From contig NZ_LDNB01000007.1 in NCBI RefSeq assembly GCF_001026695.1, forward strand, positions 1 through 64,000: a stretch of 64,000 nucleotides of DNA, in the 5' to 3' direction. The DNA is from Neobacillus vireti (lineage in GTDB: Bacteria > Bacillota > Bacilli > Bacillales > Cytobacillaceae). This document shows positions 27,921 to 36,318 of this stretch, in pieces. The position numbers were made by a program, and so were the translations under genes. The notes below the pieces were generated by a model. The model searched no databases, was not told where the DNA came from, and worked only from the letters and a program-made list of their open reading frames with translations. Each line of letters begins with the position of its first letter. Within the stretch, counting starts at the first letter, position 1.

Positions 27921-27987
27921 GATTTCTTTGGTTACGTGGAGATACACATTTTTCGTAATTTGATCGTCAGTATGACCTAAAACCATA
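27918..27987 (-). pseudogene. C-terminal remnant of a tyrosine recombinase (integrase)
   Basis: Read on the minus strand, the sequence gives MVLGHTDDQITKNVYLHVTKEIKK, matching the LGH..T..YxHVT segment with the catalytic Tyr at the end of phage and ICE integrases. Only the last 20 or so residues survive, followed by the terminator. The rest of 27990-28112 holds no further matching sequence. Confidence 0.65.
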
Positions 27988-28112
27988 GTTTCTTCAAAGA
28001 AACTACCCCACATTAAAGTGCCTACTTAACATTCTGATACTTAGGTTAGATAATAGATTCTGTAGAGAACAGCACATTGTATCGACTTTAAACAAGTTCA
28101 AAGGAGGAATCA

Positions 28113-28958
28113 ATGATGAGTAGCCACGTTTACAATAGAACAATTAGTCATAAATACACTCCTGAATTCCAACGTAATAGTAATATTCATACAATGGCTT
28201 GGGTAATTGAACCAGGACACTGGGAAAAACATGATCCCTTTTTGTTAATGGCACATGACCACATGCGAAGCGGTGTCTTTGGAGTCCACCCTCACCGTGG
28301 AATTGAAACGGTAACCTATATGATTGACGGCAACCTAAATCATTTTGATAGCAAACATGGGCGAGGCGTTCTTCACCCTGGGGATGCACAATGGATGACA
28401 GCTGGCAGAGGCGTTGAGCACGTTGAAGATGCTGCTGGTGGAGAGCTGGTTAACCTGCTTCAACTTTGGGTCAACATTCCAGCCAAACAAAAAATGACGG
28501 CAGCACGTTATCAGGATCTTCGAACAGACGGCATGCAACATAAAGTGGAAAATGGTGTCTCTACTAAGGTATTCTCAGGTTCAGTAAATGGTTTAACTGC
28601 ACCAACATTGAATATAACTCCAGTAACGATGGTTGAATTCAAAATGGAATCAGGAAGTGAAATTACCCCAGAAATCCCAGGCTCCTATAATGGATTCTTA
28701 TATGTTCTAAAAGGTTCAGGCACTTTTGGCTCCGAGCATACATCCGGTAAAGCTGGTGAGGTATTGTGGCTTGGTTCAGGGAATCATGCTGAAAAAAGTG
28801 ATATTAAAATAAAAGCTGAAGAAGACATGCATGTGATGCTGTATGCTGGAGAGCCGATTGGAGAACCTGTTGTTGCAAAGGGTCCATTTGTGATGAATAC
28901 GGAAGAAGAAATTCTTCAAGCCTACATTGATTATAGAAACGGGACTTTCTTGGACTAG
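28113..28958 (+). CDS. Pirin family protein (bicupin)
   Basis: A 281-residue protein of two cupin domains. The N-terminal one has the metal site HPHRGIETVTY (about residues 58-68) and HVED near residue 108; pirins generally carry a His-His-His-Glu iron site. Pirins act as quercetinase-like enzymes or as regulators; the role here is open. AAAGGAGG precedes the tandem ATGs at 28113 and 28116. The HxlR and FMN-reductase genes follow in the same direction, forming a possible redox-stress or aromatic-compound operon. Confidence 0.9.
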   Translation: MMSSHVYNRTISHKYTPEFQRNSNIHTMAWVIEPGHWEKHDPFLLMAHDHMRSGVFGVHPHRGIETVTYMIDGNLNHFDSKHGRGVLHPGDAQWMTAGRGVEHVEDAAGGELVNLLQLWVNIPAKQKMTAARYQDLRTDGMQHKVENGVSTKVFSGSVNGLTAPTLNITPVTMVEFKMESGSEITPEIPGSYNGFLYVLKGSGTFGSEHTSGKAGEVLWLGSGNHAEKSDIKIKAEEDMHVMLYAGEPIGEPVVAKGPFVMNTEEEILQAYIDYRNGTFLD

Positions 28959-29039
28959 ATTAGTGAGTAAAGACAAAATTTAATCTAAAAGTAATCATCT
29001 CAAGCATTGATAATCATGCTTTTTAATGGAGGCAAAACA

Positions 29040-29411
29040 ATGGACAATAAACCCGATCATTGCAGAGTAGCAACTACGATGGACATGATAATTGGGAAAT
29101 GGAAAATTGCCATCATGCTAAATTTGATTCATTATGGGACGATGCGGTTTAGCGAACTGAAACATGTTATGCCTGGTGTTACCCAGAAAGTGTTGACTTC
29201 TCATCTTAGAGATCTTGAACAGGAAGGCATTGTTGAAAGGGTAGTGTATCCTCAAGTTCCGCCAAAAGTGGAATATTCCATGACAGAATACGGAAAGTCC
29301 CTTCAAACCATTTTAGAAATGATGCATGAATGGGGAGAAGCCCATCTTCAAAGGAAAACACAAACGCTGTTCAGTCAAGGTACTGACAATCAAAATGACA
29401 AAGATGATTAA
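29040..29411 (+). CDS. HxlR-family transcriptional regulator
   Basis: A 123-residue winged-helix protein with the HxlR core IIGKWKIAIMLNLIHYGTMRFSELKHVMPGVTQKVLTSHLRDLEQEGIV. HxlR proteins bind DNA as dimers and often sense aldehydes or quinones. The ATG at 29040 is preceded by TGGAGG; a longer start at 29007 has no site. It ends 24 bp before the FMN-reductase gene and probably controls this small cluster. Confidence 0.9.
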   Translation: MDNKPDHCRVATTMDMIIGKWKIAIMLNLIHYGTMRFSELKHVMPGVTQKVLTSHLRDLEQEGIVERVVYPQVPPKVEYSMTEYGKSLQTILEMMHEWGEAHLQRKTQTLFSQGTDNQNDKDD

Positions 29412-29435
29412 CAATATTATCGGAGGTATTCAATC

Positions 29436-29990
29436 ATGAAGATTTTCACAATCGTAGGAAGTTTAAGAAAAGAATCTTATAACATGCACCTAGCAAAAAC
29501 AATGCAAGACCGTTACAAGGATAAAATAGAGATTGAAATAGCAGACATTCGTTCCCTGCCTCATTTTGACCAAGATGAGGAAAACAACCCACCGCAGGCA
29601 GTAAAAAAATTCAAAGAGTCAGTCGCAAGTGCAGATGGGGTTATCATCATTACCCCAGAATACAATTGGTCCATTCCTGGCGTTATAAAGAACGCTCTAG
29701 ATTGGGCTTCTAGAGTGGATAAGGTATTTATTGGTAAAGCAGTCATGGCTCTTGGTGCGACTCCTGGAATGCTCGGAACCGTTCGTGCTCAAATGCATTT
29801 GCGTGAAATTCTAGCAGCTCCTGGTATTCAGGCAAAGATCCTTCCTCCAGGAGGAAATGAGGTACTGATTGGTTTTGCTCATCAGAAGTTTGATGAACAA
29901 GCAGGGCAATTGGTGGATGAAGGGACACTTAGTTTCTTAGATAGTAAAGTAGAGGCTTTTATTGATTTCGTAAAGTCTGAAGCACATTAA
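29436..29990 (+). CDS. NADPH-dependent FMN reductase
   Basis: A 184-residue flavodoxin-fold enzyme. The FMN-phosphate loop is GSLRKESYNMHLA (about 8-20), and TPEYNWSIPGVIKNALDWAS is the family signature for flavin binding. Such enzymes reduce FMN, quinones or azo compounds with NADPH in the cytoplasm. GGAGG precedes the ATG. Context with an HxlR regulator and pirin favours a role in quinone or electrophile detoxification. Confidence 0.92.
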   Translation: MKIFTIVGSLRKESYNMHLAKTMQDRYKDKIEIEIADIRSLPHFDQDEENNPPQAVKKFKESVASADGVIIITPEYNWSIPGVIKNALDWASRVDKVFIGKAVMALGATPGMLGTVRAQMHLREILAAPGIQAKILPPGGNEVLIGFAHQKFDEQAGQLVDEGTLSFLDSKVEAFIDFVKSEAH

Positions 29991-30016
29991 GACTTAAATG
30001 TTCGATTTCGAATTGG

Positions 30017-30045
30017 AAAGAACACGATTTGATCGTGTTCTTTTC
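30017..30045. terminator. Rho-independent terminator between convergent genes
   Basis: AAAGAACACGAT (30017-30028) is perfectly complementary to ATCGTGTTCTTT (30032-30043) with a 3-base loop and T-tract. It serves the FMN-reductase gene and probably the convergent MFS gene. Confidence 0.92.
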
Positions 30046-30052
30046 ATAAAAC

Positions 30053-31219
30053 TCAGGTTGCGCTCTTTGTTTTATAAGAAGGCATTTTACTGCTTATAGA
30101 AATGACGACAGTAATGAATGATAAGATGATGAATATTCCACCTGCAAATGGATTTACTTCGACTGAAAGTGTATCTACAATTCCAGCACCAATCACTGAA
30201 CCAACAGCAACACCTAAATGAAGAGCTGAATTATTCAAGCTTTGCTGAATTTCCGATGATTCAGGCGCTGTTTCAATCAAATATGATTGCATTGCCGGTG
30301 AAATTGCCCAACTAAGAATCCCCCATACGATAATGATGATGAAAAATCCTGGATAGAAATCTGTTGTATATGGAAATACAAAGAATAAAGTACTAAATAC
30401 TACTAGAGCAATAACCATTGTTTTTCTTGAGCCCAGAAAATCTGCCATTACACCGCCAATCCCTCCACCGCATACAGCAGCAAAACCAAAAATTAAATAG
30501 ATGACACTAACCCAATTAGCATTAAAATCAGTGGTTGCTTCTAAATAAGGCTTAAAATAGGCATACATAATCGTATGGCCGGTCATGTAGAGGAATGTCG
30601 TTGTCAGTCCTAATGTAATTTTGTGATTTTTAAATGCCACAAGCTGCTGCCTCAACGGAATTTGAGGTTTTGGTTCTATACGTCCCATTAATACATGAAC
30701 GCCAATAATTGACAATGCCGTCAATACAGTTATAAGGATGAATGGTGCTCTCCAGCCAAAATTACTTCCAATAATAATCCCAATAGGCACTCCTAAAACT
30801 AACGAAGCACTTACTCCCATAGAGACAATCCCAATGGCTCTACCTTTATATTGTTCTCCTACTAAGCTAGGAGCCATAACTAAACACAATATGATTAATA
30901 GCGCTCCACTTAACGCTAAAATAATTCTTCCAATAAACAAAATAGAAAAAGTAGGTGCAAATACTGTAACGATACAACCAATTAAAAAGATGTACAAGCA
31001 AACTAATGATAGCCGTTTTCTTTCTATTTTAGCTGTCATGACAAGTAAAATTGGCGATGCAACTGCAAAAATGACAGCAAAAACAGTAATCAGTAAACCA
31101 GCTTGGCCGATGCTTACATGTAAATCCTCTGCAATCAAATCTAAAATCCCGCTAATGATCAGTTCAACCAGACCTATTATAAAGGATATGATCATTAAAA
31201 AATAAATACGCTTATCCAT
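30053..31219 (-). CDS. MFS transporter (DHA1-type, YbcL-like)
   Basis: A 388-residue protein with twelve predicted helices, starting MDKRIYFLMIISFIIGLVELIISGILDLIAEDL. The loop 2-3 motif is degenerate (MTAKIERKRLSL), and LGVPIGIIIGSNFGWRAPF matches the helix-5 motif of drug:H+ antiporters. The substrate is unknown. GGAAGGAAG precedes the start. It is convergent with the pirin-HxlR-FMN-reductase group and may belong to the same stress response. Confidence 0.88.
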   Translation of the reverse strand: MDKRIYFLMIISFIIGLVELIISGILDLIAEDLHVSIGQAGLLITVFAVIFAVASPILLVMTAKIERKRLSLVCLYIFLIGCIVTVFAPTFSILFIGRIILALSGALLIILCLVMAPSLVGEQYKGRAIGIVSMGVSASLVLGVPIGIIIGSNFGWRAPFILITVLTALSIIGVHVLMGRIEPKPQIPLRQQLVAFKNHKITLGLTTTFLYMTGHTIMYAYFKPYLEATTDFNANWVSVIYLIFGFAAVCGGGIGGVMADFLGSRKTMVIALVVFSTLFFVFPYTTDFYPGFFIIIIVWGILSWAISPAMQSYLIETAPESSEIQQSLNNSALHLGVAVGSVIGAGIVDTLSVEVNPFAGGIFIILSFITVVISISSKMPSYKTKSAT

Positions 31220-31507
31220 GTTGTCTTCCTTCCTAATTATATCTCAAACTATATACTATCTTTTGATGAAAGATTACTCAAGAATTAGATAATAATGTCA
31301 CAATAACAGATGCTATTTTATTAAATCTGATTGAATCGCAAAATAGGAATTCCTTCAAATTGGGCCTGTCACCACTCGAATTTTTAAAAAAAGTGTGAAC
31401 ATTTTGCTCACATAGAGAATTTTGCTCGAACTTGTCCCAAGTATTTTTTGCTTAAAGTGAAAAATTGTTTATACTTATTAGTAAAAGAAAGAAATGGAGT
31501 CAATCAA

Positions 31508-31879
31508 ATGGTCCAATCAATCAATGCAAAAGTCGATTTAGTTATTGATGCAACCTCCCAAATGGGAATTGCGGAATATGGTAAAATTATGGTCGGAGAC
31601 AAAGGATTTGAATTCTTCAATAATCGTGATGTTCGCAAGTTTATTCAAATTCCTTGGGAAGAAGTAGATCGTGTGATCGCTTCAGTCATGTTCAAAGGGA
31701 AATGGATTCCACGTTATACGATTCAAACTAAGCGAAATGGGATGTATACATTTTCTTCTAAAGACCCAAAAAAGGTTTTGCGAACAATTCGTGAATACGT
31801 TGATCCGAATCAAATGGTCCAATCGTTAAGTTTCCTTGATGTTATCAAACGCGGCTTGAAGAGTAAAAATAAAAAGTAA
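31508..31879 (+). CDS. manO: ManO-like protein (DUF956), partner of mannose PTS
   Basis: A 123-residue protein with the DUF956 pattern (MGIAEYGKIMVGDKGFEFFN.., IQIPWEEVDRV, FSSKDPKKVLR). In Listeria and lactobacilli this gene sits next to manLMN and modulates mannose PTS expression. Here it is upstream of manLMN but with its own terminator, so it is a separate transcript. The ATG at 31508 has a TGGAG site; an earlier TTG at 31448 is not supported. Confidence 0.88.
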   Translation: MVQSINAKVDLVIDATSQMGIAEYGKIMVGDKGFEFFNNRDVRKFIQIPWEEVDRVIASVMFKGKWIPRYTIQTKRNGMYTFSSKDPKKVLRTIREYVDPNQMVQSLSFLDVIKRGLKSKNKK

Positions 31880-31886
31880 TAGCTTT

Positions 31887-31917
31887 ACAAGACAGGTTGG
31901 AACTTGTCTTTTTTTGT
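31887..31917 (+). terminator. Rho-independent terminator of manO
   Basis: AAGACA (31889-31894) pairs with TGTCTT (31905-31910), extended by flanking bases, followed by TTTTTTG. Confidence 0.75.
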
Positions 31918-32075
31918 TGGGACAAATCCATAATTGTTAACCAATTGACCGTTTACAAATTAAAGTAAATTTTTTTACCTTTGCAAAAAAGGTCTAAATG
32001 AAGAAAAAGACCGGAAAATCCCTTTGGGGGGGAGATTGACCTAAGGCGGAAGAACCAGAAAAAACAATTTACCTC

Positions 32076-32103
32076 TTGAAAGAAATATTCGGTGTGCTAT
32101 AAT
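32076..32103 (+). promoter_or_regulatory. SigA promoter of the manLMN operon
   Basis: TTGAAA (32076-32081) and a perfect TATAAT (32098-32103) spaced by 16 bp, about 265 bp before manL. No -24/-12 SigL promoter was seen. The long leader holds a terminator hairpin. Confidence 0.7.
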
Positions 32104-32211
32104 CTTAGATGGGAGCTCATTGAAGTGATGCAGCAATCCCTTCAATTACAGTGTTTGCAAAATAAAATTAAATAGCTAACGTTATTATTTTTACGTGTTA
32201 CTGATTCGATC

Positions 32212-32306
32212 AGGCATGAGTGAAAAGTATTGATTCAAATGAAGTATAAGGGGGTATTCTATACCCATATCTTCATTTAATCGACTTTTTCGCTCATGCC
32301 TTTTTT
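32212..32306 (+). terminator. Leader terminator/attenuator of manLMN
   Basis: A long stem: AGGCATGAG and following bases from 32212 pair with sequence ending CTCATGCCT at about 32301, with matching inner parts (AAATGAAG and CTTCATTT) and an inner GGGGTAT/ATACCC hairpin. TTTTTTG follows. It lies between the promoter and manL, so transcription must read through it. The sensing mechanism is unknown; no antiterminator sequence was identified. Confidence 0.75.
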
Positions 32307-32368
32307 GTTGTTTTTGTGAAACTGTAATCGCTTTAGATGAGCTAAAAAAACTTATAGGAGGGAAAAGG

Positions 32369-33343
32369 ATGGTAGGAATTATCATTGCTACTCATGGTGA
32401 ATTTGCCAATGGCATCTTGCAATCTGGAGAGATGATCTTTGGAGTACAAGAAAATGTAAAAGCTGTTACATTAATGCCGAGCGAAGGACCTGAAGATGTA
32501 AAGGCAAAAATGAAAGAAGCAATCGCCTCTTTCGACAACCAAGACGAAGTATTATTCTTAGTCGATCTTTGGGGTGGAACTCCTTTCAACCAAGCTAACA
32601 GCATGCTTGAAGACCACAAAGACAAATGGGCAATCGTTGCTGGTATGAACTTGCCAATGTTGATTGAAGCTTTTGCATCACGCTTCTCAATGAACACCGC
32701 GCATGAAATTGCCGCGCATATTTTAGGCACAGCTAAAGAAGGGGTAAAAGTAAAACCTGAGGAATTAGAACCAGCACCAACAGCAACTACTAAAGCTGCT
32801 GCTAAACCATCTAATGCAGGAGCCCCTGGTAAATTTGAATACGTGTTAGCACGTATCGACTCTCGTTTACTTCATGGACAGGTAGCGACTTCTTGGACAA
32901 AAACAACACAGCCTACACGTATCATCGTTGTATCTGATGCAGTAGCTAAGGATGACCTTCGTAAGAAATTGATCCAACAGGCTGCTCCTCCGGGTGTAAA
33001 GGCACACGTTGTTCCTGTCAAAAAAATGATCGAACTTGCAAAAGATGAACAACACTTCGGCGGTCAGCGCGCGTTACTTCTTTTCGAAAACCCGCAAGAT
33101 GCGCTTAGAGCGGTTGAAGGTGGCGTTCCATTGAAGACAATCAACGTTGGTTCTATGGCACACTCACCTGGCAAGGTTCAACCGAATAAGGTGTTGGCCT
33201 TTAACCAAGATGACATTAATGCTTTCGCTAAATTAAAAGAACTTGGGTTGAACTTCGATGTACGGAAAGTTCCGAACGATTCAAAAGGCGATATGGGCGA
33301 AATTATCAAGAAGGCTCAAGAAGAGTTAAACAAACAAAAATAA
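32369..33343 (+). CDS. manL: PTS mannose-family EIIAB component
   Basis: A 324-residue fused protein. The EIIA domain (1-135) has phospho-His9 in IIIATHGEF. An Ala/Pro/Thr-rich linker (135-155) leads to the EIIB domain with phospho-His169 in DSRLLHGQVATSW. Phosphate passes from HPr to EIIA, to EIIB and then to the incoming sugar (mannose, glucose or related). TAGGAGGG precedes the ATG. First of three genes with the full IIAB-IIC-IID set. Confidence 0.96.
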   Translation: MVGIIIATHGEFANGILQSGEMIFGVQENVKAVTLMPSEGPEDVKAKMKEAIASFDNQDEVLFLVDLWGGTPFNQANSMLEDHKDKWAIVAGMNLPMLIEAFASRFSMNTAHEIAAHILGTAKEGVKVKPEELEPAPTATTKAAAKPSNAGAPGKFEYVLARIDSRLLHGQVATSWTKTTQPTRIIVVSDAVAKDDLRKKLIQQAAPPGVKAHVVPVKKMIELAKDEQHFGGQRALLLFENPQDALRAVEGGVPLKTINVGSMAHSPGKVQPNKVLAFNQDDINAFAKLKELGLNFDVRKVPNDSKGDMGEIIKKAQEELNKQK

Positions 33344-33371
33344 ATCCAGAGAAAACGGAGGATTAATAAAC

Positions 33372-34178
33372 ATGGATTTGAATATGATTCAAATAATATT
33401 AGTCTTTATCGTAGCATTTTTAGCTGGTATGGAAGGAATTTTGGATGAATTCCAATTCCACCAACCACTCGTTGCTTGTACGTTAATTGGCTTAGTTACA
33501 GGAAACTTAGTACCATGTCTTATCTTAGGTGGTACTCTTCAATTGATCGCTTTAGGTTGGGCAAACATCGGAGCTGCCGTAGCACCTGATGCTGCGTTAG
33601 CCTCAGTTGCATCCGCAATTATTTTAGTTTTAGGTGGACAAGGTAAAGCTGGTGTAGCTTCTGCAATTGCAATTGCTGTTCCGCTTGCAGTTGCTGGCCT
33701 TTTATTAACAATTATCGTGCGTACACTTGCAACAGCAATCGTACACTTTATGGATGCTGCAGCTCAAGAAGGAAACATAAGAAAAGTTGAATTTTGGCAA
33801 ATCGTTGCTATCTGCATGCAGGGGTTACGTATTGCCATTCCGGCTGCATTAATTATAGCTATTGGTGCAGGTCCGGTTAGAGAATTACTCACATCTATGC
33901 CAATATGGTTGACAGACGGTTTAGCAATCGGTGGGGGAATGGTCGTAGCCGTTGGTTATGCAATGGTTATTAACATGATGGCTACAAAAGAAGTATGGCC
34001 ATTCTTCGCAATTGGTTTCGTATTAGCGACTGTTTCACAAATCACACTTATCGGTTTAGGTGCTATCGGTGTGGCTCTTGCACTTATCTATATAGCGCTT
34101 TCTAAACAAGGCGGTTCAGGTAAGGGCGGAAATGGAAACACTGGTGATCCGCTAGGCGATATTATTGATAATTACTAA
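33372..34178 (+). CDS. manM: PTS mannose-family EIIC component
   Basis: A 268-residue membrane protein with about seven to nine hydrophobic segments, containing MEGILDEFQFHQPLVACTLIGLVTGN near the start, the EIIC-man signature. EIIC and EIID together form the sugar channel. It ends in a Gly-rich tail (GGSGKGGNGNTGDP). ACGGAGG precedes the ATG at 33372. It lies 19 bp before manN. Confidence 0.96.
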   Translation: MDLNMIQIILVFIVAFLAGMEGILDEFQFHQPLVACTLIGLVTGNLVPCLILGGTLQLIALGWANIGAAVAPDAALASVASAIILVLGGQGKAGVASAIAIAVPLAVAGLLLTIIVRTLATAIVHFMDAAAQEGNIRKVEFWQIVAICMQGLRIAIPAALIIAIGAGPVRELLTSMPIWLTDGLAIGGGMVVAVGYAMVINMMATKEVWPFFAIGFVLATVSQITLIGLGAIGVALALIYIALSKQGGSGKGGNGNTGDPLGDIIDNY

Positions 34179-34197
34179 GAAGGAGGAGGACAGAAAA

Positions 34198-35109
34198 ATG
34201 GCAAATGAATTGAGATTATCAAAAAAAGATCGTATTTCTGTTTGGTGGCGTTCTACATTCATTCAAGGTTCTTGGAACTATGAACGTATGCAAAACGGTG
34301 GTTGGGCATATACGATGATTCCCGCAATCAAACGATTATATAAAACGAAAGAAGATCGTTCTGCTGCACTAAAACGTCATTTAGAATTCTTTAATACTCA
34401 CCCATATGTAGCTTCACCTATTATTGGTGTAACTTTAGCGCTTGAAGAAGAACGTGCAAATGGTGCGCCGGTTGACGACACAGCCATTCAAGGGGTTAAA
34501 GTCGGTATGATGGGACCTTTAGCAGGTATCGGTGATCCGGTTTTCTGGTTCACGGTTAGACCAATCCTTGGTGCGTTAGGCGCTTCTCTTGCTTTGACCG
34601 GTAACATCCTTGGGCCGATTATTTTCTTCGTTTTATGGAATCTCATTCGTATGGGATTCACGTGGTATACGCAAGAATTTGGTTACAAAGCTGGTTCTAA
34701 AATTACTGACGACTTATCTGGCGGAATACTTCAAGATATTACGAAGGGTGCATCCATTCTGGGTATGTTCATCCTCGGTTCATTAGTTAACCGTTGGGTA
34801 TCTGTACAATTTGCGCCAGTGGTATCCGAAGTTAAACTATCCAAAGGCGCTTATATTGACTGGGATAAATTACCTGCTGGAGCAGAAGGGATTAAAACTG
34901 CTTTACAACAACAAGCTAGTGGTCTTTCATTAGAACCTGTTAAAGTAACTACGTTACAAGCCAACTTGGACAGCTTAATTCCTGGTTTAGCTGGATTGTT
35001 GATCACATTCCTTTGTATGTGGCTCCTTAAGAAGAAAGTTTCTCCAATCGTTATGATTCTTGGATTGTTCGTAGTAGGTATTGTCTTCCACTTAGTACAC
35101 TTAATGTAA
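34198..35109 (+). CDS. manN: PTS mannose-family EIID component
   Basis: A 303-residue protein starting MANELRLSKKDRISVWWRSTFIQGSWNYERMQNGGWAY, the typical EIID N-terminus. GPLAGIGDPVFWFTVRP in the middle is the conserved family motif, and C-terminal helices end at LVHLM. The ATG at 34198 is preceded by AAGGAGGAGG; an in-frame start at 34165 would overlap manM and lacks a site. Last gene of the man operon. Confidence 0.96.
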   Translation: MANELRLSKKDRISVWWRSTFIQGSWNYERMQNGGWAYTMIPAIKRLYKTKEDRSAALKRHLEFFNTHPYVASPIIGVTLALEEERANGAPVDDTAIQGVKVGMMGPLAGIGDPVFWFTVRPILGALGASLALTGNILGPIIFFVLWNLIRMGFTWYTQEFGYKAGSKITDDLSGGILQDITKGASILGMFILGSLVNRWVSVQFAPVVSEVKLSKGAYIDWDKLPAGAEGIKTALQQQASGLSLEPVKVTTLQANLDSLIPGLAGLLITFLCMWLLKKKVSPIVMILGLFVVGIVFHLVHLM

Positions 35110-35177
35110 TAATATTGACTCTTGCCTAGGCTTTTTTTAAAGATCAGGCCTGTATTATCAACTCATACAAATTGAGC

Positions 35178-35226
35178 AGCACCTCCTAGTTTTGATAAAC
35201 CTATCAATTTATGGAGGTGCTTTTCT
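35178..35226 (+). terminator. Terminator after manLMN
   Basis: AGCACCTCC (35178-35186) pairs with GGAGGTGCT (35213-35221), with a secondary inner hairpin (TTTTGATAAA...TATCAATTT), then TTTTC. It lies just before the next gene, so it could also act as a leader element. Confidence 0.75.
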
Positions 35227-35250
35227 ATAAATAAATCTTAGGGGGCTATT

Positions 35251-36267
35251 ATGCTTACTATTGGTTATATTGGAAATGGAAAAAGCACGAACAGATATCA
35301 TCTGCCGTTCGTACTGCAAAGAGAGAATATAAAGGTAAAAACTATTTATCAAAGAAATCCTAAGCATGAAAGTTGGGAAAGGATTGCAGGGGTTAATTAT
35401 ACTTCTGATTTAGATGAACTATTAAATGACAAAGACATTCAACTCATAGTAGTTTGCACAAGAACTGACAGTCATTACGAATACGCAAAATTAGTATTAA
35501 AGCATAATAAGCACTGTTTGATTGAAAAGCCTTTTATGGAAACCTCAGAACAGGCAAAAGAAATATTTGCAATGGCAAGTGAGAAAGGATTAATTGTCCA
35601 GGCTTATCAAAATAGGCGTTTTGATAGTGACTTTTTAACCGTTCAAAAAGTCATCGAAGAAGGGAAATTAGGGGACTTGCTGGAAGTGGAAATGCATTAT
35701 GACTATTATCGTCCCGAAGTACCTGAGTCTGCTCATTCCTTTAATCCCGCAGAGTCATTTTTATACGGACATGGCTGTCATACACTAGATCAGGTTATCA
35801 GCTACTTTGGCCAGCCAGATCATATCCATTATGATGTAAGACAATTATTGGGCCAAGGAAGAATGAATGATTATTTTGATTTGGATTTATATTACGGTAA
35901 GTTAAAAGTATCTGTAAAATCCAGTTATTTTCGACTGAAAGAAAGGCCTAGCTTCGTCGTTCATGGCAAAAAGGGATGCTTTGTGAAAGAAACCAAAGAT
36001 CGTCAGGAAGAACATTTAAAGTTATTTTATATGCCTGATAACAAAGACTTTGGGATAGATACAATAAAACATTATGGTGTACTCACATATATTGATGAAG
36101 AAGGAACAATCCACGAAGAAACAGTGAAATCCGTAAATGGTGATTATGGAAGAGTATATGATGATATATATGAATCCATCATAAATGGTAATGATAAAAC
36201 TATTACAGATGAACAGACACTACGGCAAATGGAAATATTAGAAACTGGAGTAAAAAATTTAAAGTAA
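35251..36267 (+). CDS. Gfo/Idh/MocA-family oxidoreductase
   Basis: A 338-residue NAD(P)-dependent enzyme. The N-terminal Rossmann fold begins MLTIGYIGNGKSTNRYHLP, and the conserved EKP motif (HCLIEKPFMETSEQ, about residue 91-93) and GHGCHTLDQ (catalytic-site His region) are present. The family oxidises or reduces sugars and inositols. It resembles the YhhX/YdgJ branch. Following the man PTS, a role in sugar conversion is plausible. The dinucleotide loop is GNGKST rather than GxGxxG, a departure to note. Confidence 0.88.
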   Translation: MLTIGYIGNGKSTNRYHLPFVLQRENIKVKTIYQRNPKHESWERIAGVNYTSDLDELLNDKDIQLIVVCTRTDSHYEYAKLVLKHNKHCLIEKPFMETSEQAKEIFAMASEKGLIVQAYQNRRFDSDFLTVQKVIEEGKLGDLLEVEMHYDYYRPEVPESAHSFNPAESFLYGHGCHTLDQVISYFGQPDHIHYDVRQLLGQGRMNDYFDLDLYYGKLKVSVKSSYFRLKERPSFVVHGKKGCFVKETKDRQEEHLKLFYMPDNKDFGIDTIKHYGVLTYIDEEGTIHEETVKSVNGDYGRVYDDIYESIINGNDKTITDEQTLRQMEILETGVKNLK

Positions 36268-36275
36268 AATGAAAG

Positions 36276-36313
36276 AAAGGTCTTTCATCCCGAATGGATG
36301 AAGACCTTTTATT
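36276..36313. terminator. Bidirectional terminator
   Basis: AAAGGTCTTTCATCC (36276-36290) is almost perfectly complementary to GGATGAAGACCTTTT (36296-36310). It lies between the convergent Gfo/Idh and M24 genes. Confidence 0.9.
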
Positions 36314-36318
36314 TTGCC

